This document shows positions 60,973-64,000 of a stretch of 64,000 bases of DNA, one piece after another. This DNA comes from Rhodoligotrophos defluvii (GTDB taxonomy: Bacteria > Pseudomonadota > Alphaproteobacteria > Rhizobiales > Im1). The first letter of the stretch is position 1; each line of letters opens with the position of its first letter. A program made the position numbers and the translations under genes. A model generated the notes under the pieces. It ran no database searches, was not told the origin of the DNA, and saw only the letters and a list, made by a program, of their open reading frames with translations. Where the stretch lies: positions 414,207-478,206 of the forward strand of contig NZ_SZZM01000003.1 of assembly GCF_005281615.1 (NCBI RefSeq), read 5' to 3'.

Positions 60973-61084
60973 CAGGCGGCCGGTCGCACTGGGACATTTT
61001 TTCTGCGTTTCCGGACTTTCATCCCGATGAGAGGGTCGGCTACTGTCGCGCCAACGCAGGCTCACCTCTTCTGGATCGAAGTCC

Positions 61085-63544
61085 ATGGCAAAGCAGCTCC
61101 CGCAACGCGCCGATGTGGTCATCATTGGTGGCGGCATCGTCGGTTGTTCCATCGCCTATCACCTGACGCGCCTCGGTATCACGAATGTGGTGCTGCTGGA
61201 GCGCAAGCAGCTCACCTGCGGCACCACCTGGCATGCGGCGGGGCTGGTCGGGCAGCTTCGCGCCACGCGCAACCTCACCGAGCTTGCCAAATACACGACC
61301 GAGTTGTTCCGCACCCTGGAGGCGGAGACCGGCACCGCCACCGGTTTTAAGCAGAACGGCTCCATCGGCGTGGCGCTCACCGAGGGGCGCCTCGAGGAAT
61401 TCCTGCGCGGTGCCTCGATGGGCCGCAATTTCGGCCTCGAGGTGCATGTCCTGCGGCCCGGCGAGATCAAGGAGCGGCTGCCTCATCTCAATATGGAGGG
61501 CGTGGTCGGCGGCGTATTCCTGCCCAATGACGGCCAGATCAATCCCATCGATGCCACCCAGGCCTTCGCCGCCGGTGCCCGCCAGAAGGGGGCGAAGATC
61601 TTTGAGAACACCAAGGTCGAGCGGGTGCTGGTCGAGAACGGGCGCGCTGTCGGCGTGGTAACTCCGGACGGCGAGATCCGGGCCGACAAGGTGGTGATCG
61701 CCGCCGGCATGTGGTCGCGCGAGCTGGCCAAGCCGTTGGGCGTGCATCTACCGCTCCATGCGGCCGAGCATTTCTACATCGTCACCGAGGCGATCGCCGA
61801 ATTGCCGCGCGACATGCCGGTCACGCGTATTCCCGACGAACATGCCTATTACAAGGAAGATGCGGGCAAGCTCCTGCTCGGCGCCTTCGAGCCCAATGCC
61901 AAGCCCTGGGGCATGGAGGGTATTGCCGATGACCACGCCTTCGAGACCTTGCCGCCGGATCTCGAGCACTTCGAGCCGGTGCTCGAGTTCGCGGTCTCGC
62001 GCATGCCGATGCTGGAGACCGCCGGCATCTCCCTGTTTTTCAACGGGCCTGAGAGCTTCACGCCCGATGACCGCTACCTCCTGGGCGAAACCCCAACCGT
62101 GCGCGACCTGTTCGTGGCGACCGGCTTCAACTCGATCGGCATCCAGTCCTCCGGCGGCGTCGGCAAAGTGCTGAGCGAGTGGATCCGCGACGGCCATCCG
62201 CCGCTCGACCTCAACGACGTCGATGTCAGGCGCATGCACCCGTTCCAGAGCAACGCCAGGTATCTGCACGACCGCACCACGGAGACGCTCGGCCTGCTCT
62301 ATGCCATGCACTGGCCCTATCGCCAGGTGGAAAGCGCGCGCGGGGTGCGCCGCTCGCCCTTCCATGACCGGCTGGTGGCGGCGGGCGCCTGCATGGGCGA
62401 GATGGGCGGCTGGGAGCGGCCCAACTGGTTTGCGGCCCCCGGCTCGCATCCGAAATACGAGTATTCCTATGGCCGTCAGAACTGGTTCGACAATACCGGT
62501 GCCGAATGCCGGGCCCTGCGTGATGCGGTGGCCCTGTTCGATCAGTCGAGCTTTGCCAAGTTCCTGGTGCAGGGCCGCGACGCGGCAAAGGTGCTCAACC
62601 GCATATCGGCCAACAACGTCGACGTCGCCCCCGGCCGGCTGGTCTATACCCAGTGGCTCAACGAGCGCGGCGGCATCGAAGCGGACCTGACGGTCACCCG
62701 CCTCAGCGAAACCGAGTTCATGGTGGTGACCGGCGGTGCCAACCAGATCCGCGACCTCACCTGGCTCAGGCGCCACATCCCCGATGATGCCCATTGCACG
62801 GTGACCGACATCACCGCCGGCCTGCCCATGCTTGGGCTGATGGGACCGAACAGCCGCGCCCTGCTGCAGACGCTTTCGGGCGAGGACCTCACCAATGCCG
62901 CCTTCCCCTTCGGCGCGTCCAAGGAGATCGAGATCGGCTATGCCCGGGTGCGCGCCTCCCGCGTCACCTATGTGGGCGAGCTCGGCTGGGAGCTCTACAT
63001 CCCCGGCGAGTTCGCCGCCCATGTGTTCGACACCATCGTCGCGGCAGGCAAGGACTATGGTCTCGCCCATGCCGGCTATCACGCCATGAACTCGGCCCGC
63101 ATGGAGAAGGGCTACCGCCATTGGGGCCACGACATCGCCGAGGAGGACACGCCCATTGAGGCGGGCCTTGGCTTTGCCGTCGCCTGGGACAAGCCGGGCG
63201 GCTTCATTGGCCGCGAGGCGCTGGTGAAGCAGCGCGAGGCCGGCACGCCCAAGCGGCGCATGGTGGCGATCGCGCTGGACGACGACGGCCCCGACGCACC
63301 GCTCATGTATCACGAGGAGCCCATCCTCAAGGACGGCCGCATCATCGGCGCCACCACCAGCGGCATGTGGGGCCACCGCATCGATAAATCGCTGGCGCTG
63401 GGCTATGTCAGCCATCCTGAGGGGGTCACCGCGGATTTCCTGAAGGATGGCGGGTTCGAGGTGGAGATCGCCTGGAGGCGCTATCCTGCCAGGCTGCAGC
63501 TGCAGCCCTTCTACGACCCAAAGGGCGAACGCATAAAGGCCTGA
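61085..63544 (+). CDS. Sarcosine/dimethylglycine dehydrogenase-like FAD-GcvT protein
   Basis: 819 residues. The N-terminal ~390 residues are a DAO-type FAD oxidoreductase ([33 protein letters not shown] with the His that carries covalent FAD in this family). A FAO/GcvT linker and a C-terminal aminomethyltransferase-like GcvT domain follow ([60 protein letters not shown]). This is the dimethylglycine/sarcosine dehydrogenase architecture, demethylating an N-methyl amine with transfer of the one-carbon unit to tetrahydrofolate. The substrate is not certain. Confidence 0.9.
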   Translation: MAKQLPQRADVVIIGGGIVGCSIAYHLTRLGITNVVLLERKQLTCGTTWHAAGLVGQLRATRNLTELAKYTTELFRTLEAETGTATGFKQNGSIGVALTEGRLEEFLRGASMGRNFGLEVHVLRPGEIKERLPHLNMEGVVGGVFLPNDGQINPIDATQAFAAGARQKGAKIFENTKVERVLVENGRAVGVVTPDGEIRADKVVIAAGMWSRELAKPLGVHLPLHAAEHFYIVTEAIAELPRDMPVTRIPDEHAYYKEDAGKLLLGAFEPNAKPWGMEGIADDHAFETLPPDLEHFEPVLEFAVSRMPMLETAGISLFFNGPESFTPDDRYLLGETPTVRDLFVATGFNSIGIQSSGGVGKVLSEWIRDGHPPLDLNDVDVRRMHPFQSNARYLHDRTTETLGLLYAMHWPYRQVESARGVRRSPFHDRLVAAGACMGEMGGWERPNWFAAPGSHPKYEYSYGRQNWFDNTGAECRALRDAVALFDQSSFAKFLVQGRDAAKVLNRISANNVDVAPGRLVYTQWLNERGGIEADLTVTRLSETEFMVVTGGANQIRDLTWLRRHIPDDAHCTVTDITAGLPMLGLMGPNSRALLQTLSGEDLTNAAFPFGASKEIEIGYARVRASRVTYVGELGWELYIPGEFAAHVFDTIVAAGKDYGLAHAGYHAMNSARMEKGYRHWGHDIAEEDTPIEAGLGFAVAWDKPGGFIGREALVKQREAGTPKRRMVAIALDDDGPDAPLMYHEEPILKDGRIIGATTSGMWGHRIDKSLALGYVSHPEGVTADFLKDGGFEVEIAWRRYPARLQLQPFYDPKGERIKA

Positions 63545-63588
63545 GCCGGTGGTTGCCTCGGGCGCGCCGGGCAACTACCTTGGCCGCC

Positions 63589-64000
63589 ATGAGCACATAT
63601 CAGCCAATCCACGTGATCGGCGGCGGCCTCGCCGGCGCCGAGGCCACCTGGCAGATCGCCCAGGCCGGGCTGCCCGTCATCCTGCACGAGATGCGGCCCC
63701 TGCGCGGCACGGAGGCCCATCATACCGGTGGCCTGGCGGAGCTCGTCTGCTCCAACTCCTTCCGCTCGGATGATGCGGAAACCAACGCGGTCGGCGTGCT
63801 CCATGCCGAGATGCGCCGGGCCGGCTCGCTCATCATGCAAGCGGCCGACGCGCACCAGGTGCCAGCCGGCGGCGCGCTGGCCGTGGACCGGGTCGGCTTC
63901 TCCGAGGCCGTCACAGCCGCCCTGGCCAGCCACCCGCTGGTGACCATAGAGCGTGGCGAGGTCGCCGCCCTGCCGCCCGCGGAGTGGGACAGCGTCATCA
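63589..64000 (+). CDS. trmFO: tRNA (uracil-54 C5)-methyltransferase TrmFO (partial)
   Basis: It starts at the ATG at 63589 and runs off the window after about 137 codons. The FAD-binding start [20 protein letters not shown] is followed by [20 protein letters not shown] and [20 protein letters not shown], which are TrmFO signatures, including the SNSFRSD segment with its conserved Cys (VCSNS). TrmFO methylates U54 of tRNA using methylenetetrahydrofolate and FADH2. It begins 44 bp after the upstream folate-linked dehydrogenase on the same strand. Confidence 0.95.
   Translation, partial: MSTYQPIHVIGGGLAGAEATWQIAQAGLPVILHEMRPLRGTEAHHTGGLAELVCSNSFRSDDAETNAVGVLHAEMRRAGSLIMQAADAHQVPAGGALAVDRVGFSEAVTAALASHPLVTIERGEVAALPPAEWDSVI

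Noticed and set aside
60904-61084. Possible SAM-II riboswitch upstream of rhodanese-metZ
   Set aside because: The conserved SAM-II core was not recognisable on the minus strand; only a sigma-70-type promoter and a short leader are seen.

Overview
The window is high-GC, gene-dense bacterial chromosome. It reads as an alphaproteobacterium, most likely Hyphomicrobiales (Rhizobiales). The evidence is an aapJQMP general amino-acid transporter, a complete PhyR-NepR-EcfG general stress module, a NasS/NasT-controlled nitrate assimilation operon, SdhE beside Mfd, MetZ-type methionine synthesis, TrmFO, and a DUF2793 protein of the gene-transfer-agent type. The genus cannot be named from this sequence. 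No insertion sequence, CRISPR array or origin was seen.

Layout. 1-5.0 kb: a truncated metallo-beta-lactamase-fold hydrolase, then aapP-aapM-aapQ-aapJ (minus strand) with a GC-rich hairpin after aapJ. 5.3-11.5 kb: a cystathionine beta-lyase-like enzyme, a CreA-family protein, an AI-2E-type permease with an extra C-terminal domain, a DUF192 protein, a double cold-shock-domain protein, a glyoxalase-fold protein and a 39-residue secreted or membrane peptide. 11.6-19.4 kb: tRNA-Glu, a minus-strand streptomycin-resistance-like pair (AadA-like, StrB-like), an ATP-grasp enzyme, a 995-residue orphan with effector-like features, a DUF2793/C1q-like spike protein and a 52-residue ORF. 19.5-21.7 kb: a haloacetate-dehalogenase-like hydrolase, a tautomerase and a LysR regulator.

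21.7-32.2 kb is a coherent nitrate assimilation locus on the minus strand. nasT-nasS encode the nitrate sensor and the ANTAR antiterminator. They are followed by a readable control region (NtrC-like box, sigma-54 promoter, ANTAR-type hairpin, long intrinsic terminator) and the operon narK-like transporter, nirB, nirD, nasA, cysG. Nitrate is imported, reduced to nitrite by NasA and to ammonium by NirBD, and CysG supplies siroheme to NirB.

32.4-48.2 kb: an alpha/beta hydrolase, tRNA-Ser, two small envelope or unknown proteins, ecfG-nepR divergent from phyR with EcfG-type promoters facing both ways, a DcaP-like porin, a TPR sulfotransferase followed by a lipoprotein serine protease, a small redox cluster (quinone reductase, ornithine cyclodeaminase-like, FAD dehydrogenase), an AT-richer orphan with HVNTSD repeats, and DnaJ-like, VWA-like and lipoprotein genes. 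48.2-56.2 kb: mfd-sdhE divergent from recG, a MaoC-like dehydratase and a TPR-SPOR protein.

56.2-59.2 kb holds the most unusual feature: three consecutive minus-strand paralogs. Their sequence pattern resembles the C80 cysteine-protease domain of MARTX and clostridial toxins, but the catalytic His and Cys positions are substituted in all three. 59.3-64 kb: rhodanese-metZ with a good promoter, a sarcosine/dimethylglycine-dehydrogenase-like enzyme, and the start of trmFO, cut by the window end.
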